Shown: in pieces, positions 1-5,472 of the stretch
Layout: every line of letters starts with the position of its first letter
Position numbering within the stretch: the stretch's first letter is position 1
Assembly: GCA_011523485.1 (NCBI GenBank)
Contig: WTGR01000854.1
Span: 1-6,217 of the forward strand
Direction of reading: 5' to 3'
Length of the DNA stretch: 6,217 nt
Source: Acidobacteriota bacterium
Lineage (GTDB): Bacteria; Acidobacteriota; Vicinamibacteria; Vicinamibacterales; UBA8438
Translations under genes and position numbers: made by a program
The notes under the pieces: model-generated
What the model was told of the DNA's origin: nothing
The model's database searches: none
What the model saw: the letters and a program-made list of their open reading frames with translations, nothing else

Positions 1-45
1 GCCCGCGCCGCCCTGGGGATCAACCCCCAGCCGGGGAAGCGGCGG
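1..45 (-). pseudogene. In-frame continuation of the PA-like/M28 protein beyond the TAG stop (partial at window edge)
   Basis: Reading on in the same frame after the TAG at 46-48 gives PPLPRLGVDPQGGAG with no further stop to base 1. From memory of PA-like inserts in secreted M28 peptidases, the stretch after the VGLLIADLP strand is usually an acidic/proline linker followed by LPxLxxDxxGDAGIPV. This matches that pattern well, so the 15 codons are probably the rest of the same gene. A GAG-to-TAG or CAG-to-TAG change, or a base-calling error, would explain the break. The zinc-binding residues would lie outside the window. Confidence 0.55.
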
Positions 46-1644
46 CTAATCCCGCGGTGCGCCCCGGGGGGGCAGGTCCGCGATCAGCAGGCCGACGGCG
101 CCGTGCTCGCGGGCGGTGAACGCCTTGTAGCGCAGGTCGCCGAGGCGCCTGCGCAGCGACTCGTCCTCGAACACGCCGTCCTCCGGCGTGTACCGGCGCA
201 CGAGCACGATCCGCCCCCGCGCGTCCACGCCTTCGTAGTCGTTGATGCCGTGCTCCGCCGAATCGATCCCCCAGCCGGCGAAAACCACCGGCGCGGAGAT
301 TTCCGCGGCGGCGGAGAACCCCGGGATGACAAAGTCCTCCGCCGGCACGGGCTCGCCGTCGATGCTCAGCGCCGCGTCGGGGCCGCGCTGCACCGCGTAC
401 ACCGCATCGAAGCTCTGCCGGTAGCTGCCGTCCGCCGCGGCCGGCTCCAGGCCGATGGCCTCGAACTGCGTCTCCAGCCACGCGGCGGAGGCGGCCAGGC
501 CGGGGGTGCCGAGGCCGCGGCCGTCGCGGGCATCATCCGCCAGCCAGGCGACGTCGGCCATGTAGCGGTCGGTTGCGGACTGCGCGGCGGTGGGCTCGCC
601 GTCGAGCCAGCGCGCCACGTAGATGTCGGTCCCCCCCGGTGCGCCCTGATTGCGGTTGGAGGCGAACGCCAGCCGTTCACCATCGGGCGAAAACATGGGG
701 AAGCCATCGAAGTCGGGCGTATAGGTGATGCGCTCCAGGCCCGTGCCGTCGACGTTGATCGCCCAGAGGTCGAACTCCCGGCCGGTGGGGTCGTGGTGGT
801 TGGAGGAGAACAGAATGCGCTCGCCGTCGGGGAAGAAGAACGGTGCGAAGTTCGCCCCGCCCAGGTAGGTGATCTGGCGGGCTTCGGAGCCGTCGGCGTT
901 GGCCACCCACAGCTCCAGATCGCTCGGCCGCACGAGGTCCTCGGCCAGCAGCGCCTGATACTCGGCGAGCTCATCGCCCGTGGGCCGCGACGCGCGCCAG
1001 ACGATTTTCGAGCAATCCCGGGAGAAGAACGCGCCGCCGTCGTAGCCGGGGGCCTCGGTGAGGCGCCTGACGTCGGAACCATCGGCCTCCATGCGGTAGA
1101 GCTCGAGGTCGCCGTCGCGGGTGGAGGTGAACACGATCGAGCCGTCCGTCGAGCACACCGTCGCCTCCGCGTCGTAGGCGGGCGTGTCGGTGAGCGGCCT
1201 GAGATCGGAGCCGTCGGGTGCGGCGCTGTAGATCTGGTAGCTGTCGTACAGCGGCCAGACGTAGCCCCGCGAGCGGTCGGGCGGGGCGGGGCACTGCGCG
1301 CCGCTCGCGTGGGTCGACGAGAAAATCACCCGCTCGCTGTCCGCCGTGAAGTAGCCGCACGTCGTGCGGCCCTGCCCGGTGGAGACCCGCGTCAGTGCGG
1401 CCGGGTCGCTGACGGGCATGCGGAATATCTGGTCGCACTCGTAGGGCGTGCGGGTCGACTGGAAGACCAGTTCCGAGCCGTCCGGCGACCAGTAGGCCTC
1501 GGCGTTTTCGCCCGCGAAGGTCAGCTGGCGGACGTCGGCCAGGTGGACCTCGCGTGCGTCGCGCAGCGTGCCCTGGGCACCGGCGAGCGCGGGCGCCGTC
1601 ATGGCGGTGACGGCAAAGTACAGTGGCAGCTTGACGTTTCCCAT
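46..1644 (-). CDS. Secreted PD40 beta-propeller protein with start of M28-type peptidase and PA-like domain, ended by an in-frame TAG
   Basis: The 532-residue product begins with a signal peptide (short basic start, hydrophobic core to about residue 22, likely cut after AGA at 21-23). Residues 39-345 hold TolB-like PD40 repeats with recurring SPDG/FPDG turns (53-56, 271-274, 319-322) followed by xxFxSxR-type strands. Residues 360-412 match the entry segment of M28 aminopeptidases (LADDARDGRGLGTPG). Residues 450-525 look like the PA-like insert (VVFAGWGI, GRIVLVRRYTPED, DLRYKAFTAREHGAVGLLIADLP). Relatives of this architecture run to over 800 residues and carry the zinc-binding peptidase core afterwards; that core is absent here. 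The frame continues sensibly past the TAG at 46-48, so I read this as an interrupted gene, not a natural short form. The ATG at 1642-1644 is chosen for its signal peptide; a GGAG lies 11 nt upstream. If functional, it would act in the periplasm or outside the cell on peptides. The fold assignment is firm; the function is inferred. Confidence 0.85.
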   Translation of the reverse strand: MGNVKLPLYFAVTAMTAPALAGAQGTLRDAREVHLADVRQLTFAGENAEAYWSPDGSELVFQSTRTPYECDQIFRMPVSDPAALTRVSTGQGRTTCGYFTADSERVIFSSTHASGAQCPAPPDRSRGYVWPLYDSYQIYSAAPDGSDLRPLTDTPAYDAEATVCSTDGSIVFTSTRDGDLELYRMEADGSDVRRLTEAPGYDGGAFFSRDCSKIVWRASRPTGDELAEYQALLAEDLVRPSDLELWVANADGSEARQITYLGGANFAPFFFPDGERILFSSNHHDPTGREFDLWAINVDGTGLERITYTPDFDGFPMFSPDGERLAFASNRNQGAPGGTDIYVARWLDGEPTAAQSATDRYMADVAWLADDARDGRGLGTPGLAASAAWLETQFEAIGLEPAAADGSYRQSFDAVYAVQRGPDAALSIDGEPVPAEDFVIPGFSAAAEISAPVVFAGWGIDSAEHGINDYEGVDARGRIVLVRRYTPEDGVFEDESLRRRLGDLRYKAFTAREHGAVGLLIADLPPRGAPRD

Positions 1645-1648
1645 CGGT

Positions 1649-1660
1649 CGGAGCGCTCCG
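1649..1660. promoter_or_regulatory. 12-bp perfect palindrome covering the ribosome binding site of the PD40 gene
   Basis: CGGAGCGCTCCG is its own reverse complement and lies 4 bases upstream of the minus-strand start codon. Its minus-strand GGAG (1656-1659) is the only Shine-Dalgarno-like stretch for that gene. In RNA it could pair CGGA with UCCG and partly hide the site, but the loop is small. In GC-rich DNA such a palindrome can also arise by chance. Confidence 0.3.
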
Positions 1661-1689
1661 CAGGTGGCTTTTTCGGGATTCTAGCCCAG

Positions 1690-1723
1690 AAAACGGTCCG
1701 GTCCACGGCTCGCGGCCGGACCG
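1690..1723 (-). terminator. Possible rho-independent terminator downstream of the DUF2834 gene
   Basis: CGGTCCGG (1694-1701) and CCGGACCG (1716-1723) form an 8-bp GC-rich stem with a 14-base loop. An alternative register, CCGGTCC/GGACCGG (1698-1704/1718-1724), is also possible. On the minus strand the hairpin is followed by TTTTCTGG, a short U run. It sits between the DUF2834 gene and the PD40 gene, both on the minus strand, where it would separate the two transcripts. The U tract is only four bases, so termination may be weak. Confidence 0.4.
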
Positions 1724-1780
1724 GCTGTCGCCGCGAGCCCGTCGGGACCCGGGGCGCGCACGTGCCGGATCCGGGGCGCG

Positions 1781-2107
1781 TCAAGCCCGCCCGGCGTGCG
1801 GTTTGCGGCCGAGCTCCATGGCGTACAGATACGCCGGCAGCGCGCAGGCGAGCCCGACAAGGAGGTTCAGCGCCATGAATCCGAGCGGATGGGGTCCGTG
1901 CGCGAGGCGGTGACGGTGGTACATGAACGCCCAGAAGACCAGCGAGGCGATCAGCAGATCGGCGGTGAAGCCGCTCGCTGCCGGGTTGGCGGACACGGCG
2001 GCCGCGAAAGCCGCGAGGCTCGGCCCGCTCGCTGCCAGGTGCCGAAAATAGAACAGGTACGGGACGATGGCGCCGAGCAGCGCGGCGCCGAGATAGAGCT
2101 TTCTCAT
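1781..2107 (-). CDS. DUF2834 family small membrane protein
   Basis: The 108-residue protein matches my memory of DUF2834: the start MRKLYLGAALLGAIVPYLFY, a central GFTADLLIASLVFW segment (residues 46-59) and a C-terminal NLLVGLACALPAYLY helix (80-94). It has about three hydrophobic segments (roughly 4-20, 47-63 and 75-94) joined by short polar loops, one of them the basic YHRHRLAHGPH at 63-73. This is consistent with an inner-membrane protein. Its length is normal for the family. The ATG at 2105-2107 is supported by AGGGA about 9 nt upstream. Its function is unknown, and nothing here adds one. It lies 136 bp upstream of the PD40 gene on the same strand, separated by a possible terminator, so co-transcription is not assured. 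Confidence 0.85.
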   Translation of the reverse strand: MRKLYLGAALLGAIVPYLFYFRHLAASGPSLAAFAAAVSANPAASGFTADLLIASLVFWAFMYHRHRLAHGPHPLGFMALNLLVGLACALPAYLYAMELGRKPHAGRA

Positions 2108-2755
2108 GATGCTGTCCCTGCCGTCGGACGGGGTATCGTTATCTCAGCAGAAAAATAGTGGAAGTCCGAAGGCACTACCAGAGGACGGACACGGCCATGG
2201 TCTGCGCGCATGGTGTGAGCGGTGCCGGCCGCCTTCCCCACGAGCCGTTCCTGGTGGAGAGGTGATGACCCGGTTGTAGCTGGGACCGCTTCAAAGCGTC
2301 GTGGTGTGGGGCCCTGTTCATCGAACAGGCCAGCCCGTCGTCGGGCGCAAGGCGGTTTCTCAGCCGAGCGGGCATCGACTCTCCGCCACCGCGCGTGGCG
2401 CGCCACCATTGTTGGTCAACCATCCACGACGCCGGATGCACGGAGGATCTGTCCGCGTTGAGCCCGGACGACACGACGAGACTGTCGCGACGGCGTGCGA
2501 GGGGTGTGTGGACCACGCGCCGAAGGGCGTCGCTATTGCGCTTCCTGGCTGCTCGAACCGTCGGGCGATGAAAGCCGTTATGCATCCGGTACTTAGCCCG
2601 AGCGGCGCTTGAGCGGCAACGCCCGCCGCGCACCTGCGGGAAGGGTTCCCGAACCGCCGCGCGGTATAGGAAGCACGAGGTAACGAATCAATGCAGGGAG
2701 ACAGGGACAATCGCAACGTCATGCACTCGCTCCGCAGTGTCGGCGGCGGCGCGGC
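2108..2755. other. About 650 bp without a supported gene
   Basis: Open frames on both strands here (the longest about 120-150 codons) give arginine-, serine- and proline-rich translations with no recognisable domain and no convincing ribosome binding site. I treat them as chance frames in GC-rich DNA. The 50-70 bases next to 2107 probably hold the promoter of the DUF2834 gene, but I could not pick a convincing -35/-10 pair. No tRNA, rRNA or CRISPR structure is visible. With the repeats further right, this gap may be decayed mobile DNA. A GGGAAgggTTCCC / GGTTcccgAACC pair of overlapping small palindromes lies at 2639-2656. Confidence 0.5.
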
Positions 2756-2768
2756 TGCACACGTTACC
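2679..2768. repeat. Imperfect long inverted repeat GGTAACG ... CGTTACC
   Basis: GGTAACG (2679-2685) is the exact reverse complement of CGTTACC (2762-2768). Inside it, TGCAG (2692-2696) pairs with CTGCA (2755-2759). The two arms have spacers of unequal length (6 and 2 bases). The outline resembles the folded single-strand recombination sites of integron cassettes in size (about 90 bases). However, the outer bases do not fit the integron consensus RYYYAAC/GTTRRRY, so I do not call it attC. It may be a protein-binding or structural element, or chance. Confidence 0.3.
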
Positions 2769-2844
2769 GGAGCGCAGCGGATTCCGTCTCACATGTTCCC
2801 GCAGCGCAGGGCCAAACCGTGCACACGTTACCGCCGCGCATCGG
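2756..2844 (+). repeat. Two direct copies of a 25-bp sequence spaced 64 bp apart
   Basis: Copy 1 (2756-2780) and copy 2 (2820-2844) share TGCACACGTTACCG exactly, then agree at GCGCA and CGG, with three mismatches in 25 bases. The copies lie 127 and 63 bp upstream of the higB start and just before its promoter. The left copy also forms the right arm of the inverted repeat with 2679-2685. Possible roles are a regulator binding site, a recombination site or a short duplication. None can be chosen from sequence alone. Confidence 0.55.
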
Positions 2845-2872
2845 CACCGGCAGCCATGACGGCGGCGGACGT

Positions 2873-2901
2873 TTGCGGCGTGTAGCGCGTCGCGTTACAG
2901 T
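2873..2901 (+). promoter_or_regulatory. higBA promoter with palindromic operator over the -10 box
   Basis: A -35-like TTGCGG (2873-2878) and a -10-like TACAGT (2896-2901) are 17 bp apart. Overlapping the -10 is the palindrome TGTAgCGCGtCGCGtTACA (2881-2899), in which eight of nine base pairs are symmetrical about a single central base. HigA-type antitoxins repress their own operons by binding palindromes at the promoter, so this is the likely operator. Transcription would start about 6-7 bases after the -10, that is, at or next to the higB ATG at 2907. The -35 match is only 3 of 6, so the promoter call is moderate. Confidence 0.5.
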
Positions 2902-2906
2902 GCCGC

Positions 2907-3179
2907 ATGAGGATCAGGCACAAGGGACTGCGGGCGCTGCACGAGCGGGACAACACCGCGCGGGTGCCTGCGGGTCTGGTGCCACGGCTCAAGCGCATCC
3001 TGTTCCGGCTGCAAGAGGCGACGCATCCGCGAAGCGCCGACGCGCCGGGCTTCCGGCTGCATCCCCCGAAGGGCGACCGCGCGGGCCAGTGGAGCGTTCG
3101 CGTCTCGGGCAACTGGCGCGTGGTGTTCCGCTTCGAGGACGGCGAGGCCGTGGACGTGGACCTGATCGACTACCACTGA
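2907..3179 (+). CDS. higB: HigB-type toxin (RelE/ParE superfamily mRNA interferase)
   Basis: The 90-residue protein has the family's signature order: an N-terminal RHKGLRALHERD (residues 4-15), a helical VPRLKRILFRLQEA segment (25-38), the GFRLHPPKGD turn (48-57) and the C-terminal QWSVRVSGNWRVVFRFEDG...DVDLIDYH sheet (61-90). Its length is normal and the reading frame is intact. HigB toxins cleave mRNA on the ribosome and are neutralised by HigA. The toxin lies first and the antitoxin second, which is the usual order for this type. The ATG at 2907 is required because the family motif begins at once after it. No Shine-Dalgarno sequence precedes it, and the predicted transcription start falls on the ATG, so the mRNA may be leaderless, giving low toxin translation. 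GC content is like that of the left arm. Family assignment is firm; activity is inferred. Confidence 0.93.
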   Translation: MRIRHKGLRALHERDNTARVPAGLVPRLKRILFRLQEATHPRSADAPGFRLHPPKGDRAGQWSVRVSGNWRVVFRFEDGEAVDVDLIDYH

Positions 3180-3197
3180 CCGGAGGGAGTGCTGACC

Positions 3198-3512
3198 ATG
3201 AACGACATTGCAAGCGAGCGCGTTGGCCCGATGCTGAACCCGCCGCACCTGGGCGAACTGATCCGCGAGAGCATGGACGACGAGGGCTGGAACGTGACCG
3301 AGACGGCGGCGCGTCTCGGCTGCGAGCGCGGCACGCTGTCGCGCCTGCTGAACGGCAAGGCGGGCGTGTCGGCGAACATGGCGCTGGCGCTGGAGGACAT
3401 CGGCTGGGGCACCGCCGATCACTGGATGCGGATGCAGGCGAGCTACGAGCTTGCGCGGGCGCGGCGCGACCGCACGATTGCGGGACGGCGCACGAGGGCG
3501 CTGCACGCATGA
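3198..3512 (+). CDS. higA: HigA-type antitoxin (XRE-family HTH)
   Basis: The 104-residue protein contains the HigA start motif LNPPHLGELIRE (13-24), an XRE helix-turn-helix (about 32-56; NVTETAARLG, then GTLSRLLNGKAG), and the tail motif SANMALALED...WMRMQASYELARARR (58-90). The last 14 residues are a basic extension. It would bind HigB and repress the operon through the palindrome at 2881-2899. I chose the ATG at 3198 because GGAGGGAG (3182-3189) sits 8 bases upstream. A GTG at 3189 overlaps that site, and the ATG at 3231, closer to the usual family start, has no good ribosome site. It begins 18 bp after the higB stop, so the two form an operon. The strong ribosome site here against none for higB fits the need for excess antitoxin. 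Confidence 0.93.
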   Translation: MNDIASERVGPMLNPPHLGELIRESMDDEGWNVTETAARLGCERGTLSRLLNGKAGVSANMALALEDIGWGTADHWMRMQASYELARARRDRTIAGRRTRALHA

Positions 3513-3549
3513 TCGAGGCTCGCGCCGTCGGCGCGGTCGGCTCGGCCTG

Positions 3550-3618
3550 ATGCGCCTGTCGTGGAACAAAGTCCGCGCCAACGCCGCCCGGTTCGCGTAC
3601 GACTGGCGGGCCGGTTGA
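3550..3618 (+). pseudogene. N-terminal scrap of a class I SAM-dependent DNA methyltransferase
   Basis: Starting 37 bp after higA, the frame reads MRLSWNKVRANAARFAYDWR, then AG and a TGA at 3616-3618. This matches my memory of the start of large class I DNA methyltransferases (type IIG/MmeI-like and related), which begin M-x-L-[ST]-W-N-x-[IV]-R-x-x-A-x-x-F-x-x-[DE]-W. Those proteins run for many hundreds of residues, so all catalytic motifs are missing here. Homology ends at about base 3609, where sequence antisense to an integrase remnant begins. Such methyltransferases are often found next to HigBA pairs. The evidence is a 20-residue match from memory, without a database search. Confidence 0.6.
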
Positions 3619-3967
3619 GCGCGTCGGGGCCGATGTCGCGGCAGCGCAGGTCGAGCACTTCGCTGCGGCGGCAGCCGGTCAGCGCCAGCAGCCGGATCGC
3701 GGCGACGGCCTCGGGCCAGCGCGTCTCGTGCGCATCGAGGAACCGCGCGACCCGCTTGCGCGGGTTCATCGCGATGCCCAGGCACGGGTTGGTGTCGCGC
3801 TCGCGCAGCAGTCCCCATTCCTCGGCCCGGAACATCATCGCGCGCGGGATTTCCAGCGCGCGGTTGGCCGCGCCGGGCTTGTCCCTGCTCGCCGCGTCGA
3901 ACCACTCGGCCACGTCCTCGGGGCCGATGCGGTCAAGCGGCATCTTGCCGAACGCGGGCAGGATGCG
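3614..3967 (-). pseudogene. Tyrosine recombinase (phage-type integrase) remnant, truncated at both ends
   Basis: On the minus strand, about 118 codons read as the middle of a phage/island integrase. A core-binding part (LPAFGKMPLDRIGPEDVAEWF, then NRALEI and RAMMFRAEEWGLL, then TNPCLGIAMNPRK) is followed by the start of the catalytic domain (WPEAVAAIRLLALTGCRRSEVLDLRCRDIG). The first catalytic arginine is present in TGCRRSE. The later HxxR and tyrosine motifs are gone: beyond the codons for DALN (3614) the frame is antisense to the methyltransferase scrap. The N-terminal DNA-binding arm is also absent, the sequence changing character at about 3967. Between ARFLDA and HETRWPEA the usual 12-14 residues (of the form DELARLGRAL) appear to be missing. 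The frame stays open but cannot encode an active recombinase. Confidence 0.8.
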
Positions 3968-4007
3968 GGCCTGCCCATTCAGGCAACGACGGGCGCTGGC
4001 AGGAAGT

Positions 4008-4021
4008 GCACCTTCAGGTGC
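4008..4021 (-). terminator. Small hairpin just downstream of the DUF454 gene
   Basis: GCACCT-TC-AGGTGC is a perfect short inverted repeat lying 14 bp beyond the minus-strand stop at 4036-4038. In RNA it would be a 5-bp stem with a UGAA loop. It is followed on the minus strand by ACTTCCTGCC, which is not a real U run, so it is at best a weak terminator. Confidence 0.25.
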
Positions 4022-4035
4022 GTGGGTTGTGACGA

Positions 4036-4425
4036 TTACTGCCGATCTGGCGGCAGGGGCCGTGAAGCCACGAAGATCGCGCAAGCGCCCAGAACCACCG
4101 CCTGCACGGCGATGACCGTTGCCGGGGCGTCCAACAGAAGCGATATGGCCAGAACGAGGGCCATCGAAGCGATGCCCGCGATCTTCGTGGACCGGCTAAT
4201 GGCGCCGTGTCGCCGCCAATTGACGATCAGCGCGCCGAAAATTCTGTGATCCAGAAGCCATGCGTGCAATCTGTCGGATGACTTTGCGAACGCAACGGCG
4301 GCGATGAGAACGAACGGTGTGGTCGGCAATAACGGCAACACCGCGCCGAGACCGCCAATCGCGAGCGCAACGATGCCGGCAATGAGCCATGCCACACGCG
4401 CTGTCTGCCTCGCTATCCTCTTCAC
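4036..4425 (-). CDS. ybaN: YbaN-like DUF454 inner-membrane protein
   Basis: The 129-residue protein has the DUF454 hallmark GGLGAVLPLLPTTPFVLIAAVAFAKSS (about 24-50; PLLPTTPF is the core), then LHAWLLDHRIFGALIVNWRRHGAISRSTK (53-81), and two further hydrophobic stretches (82-99 and 103-121). It is therefore a small multi-pass membrane protein of unknown function, of normal family length. The start is GTG at 4423-4425: a TAA lies two codons upstream in frame, and AAGG precedes it by about 8 bases. A second reading frame with a stronger AGGAG site starts at 4483 and overlaps this gene; the DUF454 frame is clearly the real one. GC content is lower than in the higBA region, hinting at a different origin. 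Confidence 0.88.
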   Translation of the reverse strand: MKRIARQTARVAWLIAGIVALAIGGLGAVLPLLPTTPFVLIAAVAFAKSSDRLHAWLLDHRIFGALIVNWRRHGAISRSTKIAGIASMALVLAISLLLDAPATVIAVQAVVLGACAIFVASRPLPPDRQ

Positions 4426-5070
4426 GGCTTACCTTGACCGTCTTTTCAGCCTGGCCGTTGGATGGGCGCTTCCTCGCGCTCATCTTCGGCTCCTCTCGGT
4501 AAAGATGGGCGGGATCTGTCTCTGATTCAACCGTCCCAATGTGTGCAACCGGTGCCGACGCCAGGAGCCGGATGCCCAATGACTCGGATCGAGGCTGCGC
4601 CGAGACAGGCGAGGAGAACCGCCGGATTGCATCGGATCGGCTCCCCGCTTCAGCGGTATGCTTTCAGAACAGCTGCTGCGCAAGGACAGTACGTCGGCCG
4701 TTACTGCGGATAACAAGTCAGCCACGGACGCTGTAGCTTTGTGGATTCGTGATGAAGTCCCCTTCGGCCGATGGATCGCTGTCCCCGGAGTGCGCTTCGA
4801 ATCCATCTCAGCGGCGTTTGAGGATCGCCCGGCTGAGGTCTCGCAGGTCAACGAGTGCACGGAAGCCCCGGCGGGCATCGGCACGAGTTACGCTTGGGGC
4901 GAGGATTTCACTTTGATGGGTGGGGTGCACAGCGGGCTCTCACCGGCCACATCCCGCCGGGGTGCGGCCCTGGAAAGCCAGGCGTCCCTTCGGAGCAAGG
5001 CCAGGTCGGTCGCGCGCCGTGCAACCGGGTGCGACGTACCGCTACTGAGGAAGCTGCCTGGCAGTGGGAA
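4426..5070. other. About 640 bp between divergent genes, no confident coding content
   Basis: This stretch should hold the promoters of the minus-strand DUF454 gene and the plus-strand DCC gene, but I could not choose a convincing box pair for either. A plus-strand frame from an ATG at 4658 to a TGA at 5072-5074 (138 codons) overlaps the DCC start in an ATGA arrangement. Its product is rich in Ser, Ala and Arg, matches no family I know and lacks a ribosome site, so I do not call it a gene. On the minus strand a 95-codon frame starts at 4483 behind AGGAG. No RNA gene or mobile-element end is visible. Confidence 0.4.
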
Positions 5071-5472
5071 ATGAACGGCTCCTGCATTGTCGTATTCGAT
5101 GGGATCTGCAACTTCTGCAACGGGGCTGTGAACTTCATCATCAAGCGTGATCCCGCCCGCAAGTTCAGGTTCGTTCCGATGCAGAGCGACACGGCACGAA
5201 CGCTCATGGAGCAGTACTACTCTCCGGTTGATGAACTCGATACGTTCCTTCTCATCAAGGATGGTTCCTGTCTGGTTCGCACTGACGCAGCCCTGGCTAT
5301 CGCCGCCGAGTTGATCTGGCCCTGGCGACTGTGCGCCGCATTCGGCGTGGTACCGAGAACGTTTCGGGATTACCTTTACAGGCTGTTCGCGAGAAACAGG
5401 TACAGGTTATTCGGCAGAAAGGCGTCCTGCATGGTACCGGCTCCGGATATCAGGGATCGGTTTCTCGATTGA
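5071..5472 (+). CDS. DCC-family (DUF393) thiol-disulfide oxidoreductase-like protein
   Basis: The 133-residue protein opens with CIVVFDGICNFCNGAVNFI. The DxxCxxC motif (Asp10, Cys13, Cys16) that names the DCC/YuxK family stands right after the first strand. It continues with the family's FRFVPMQSD (about 33-41), the LLIKDGSCLVRTDAALAIA segment (60-78) and LWPWRLCAAF-like and VPRTFRDYLYRLFARNRYRLFG segments (82-116). It ends near CMVPAPDIRDRFLD. A thioredoxin-like fold and a redox role are inferred for the family; the substrate is unknown. No signal peptide is present, so it is cytoplasmic. The ATG at 5071 is taken because the first strand begins there; GTGGGA lies very close upstream, a poor ribosome site. 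An upstream overlapping frame ends at 5074 and could couple translation. Confidence 0.9.
   Translation: MNGSCIVVFDGICNFCNGAVNFIIKRDPARKFRFVPMQSDTARTLMEQYYSPVDELDTFLLIKDGSCLVRTDAALAIAAELIWPWRLCAAFGVVPRTFRDYLYRLFARNRYRLFGRKASCMVPAPDIRDRFLD

Noticed and set aside
103..1878. A 591-codon open frame on the plus strand
   Set aside because: It lies antisense to the PD40 gene, its translation is a low-complexity Arg/Gly/Ala/Val mix, and the minus-strand frame has clear domains. It is the usual mirror frame of GC-rich genes.
2577..2583. GTTATGC, resembling the core of an integron attC site, with cassette-like small genes nearby
   Set aside because: No partner GCATAAC or other matching RYYYAAC core was found within the expected distance on either side, and no attC-like site separates the other genes.
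2175..2633. Minus- and plus-strand frames of 100-150 codons in the gap right of the DUF2834 gene
   Set aside because: No recognised motif, no good ribosome site and near-random composition; several frames are open at once, as expected by chance at this GC content.
2108..2906. A tRNA or attachment site for the lost island
   Set aside because: I found no T-loop GTTCRANYC with matching acceptor and anticodon stems, and no integrase-end duplication on both sides of the scar.
2895..3905. A 336-codon open frame on the minus strand across higBA and the integrase remnant
   Set aside because: It crosses two well-supported genes on the other strand, is very rich in Arg, Pro and Ala, and matches no family.
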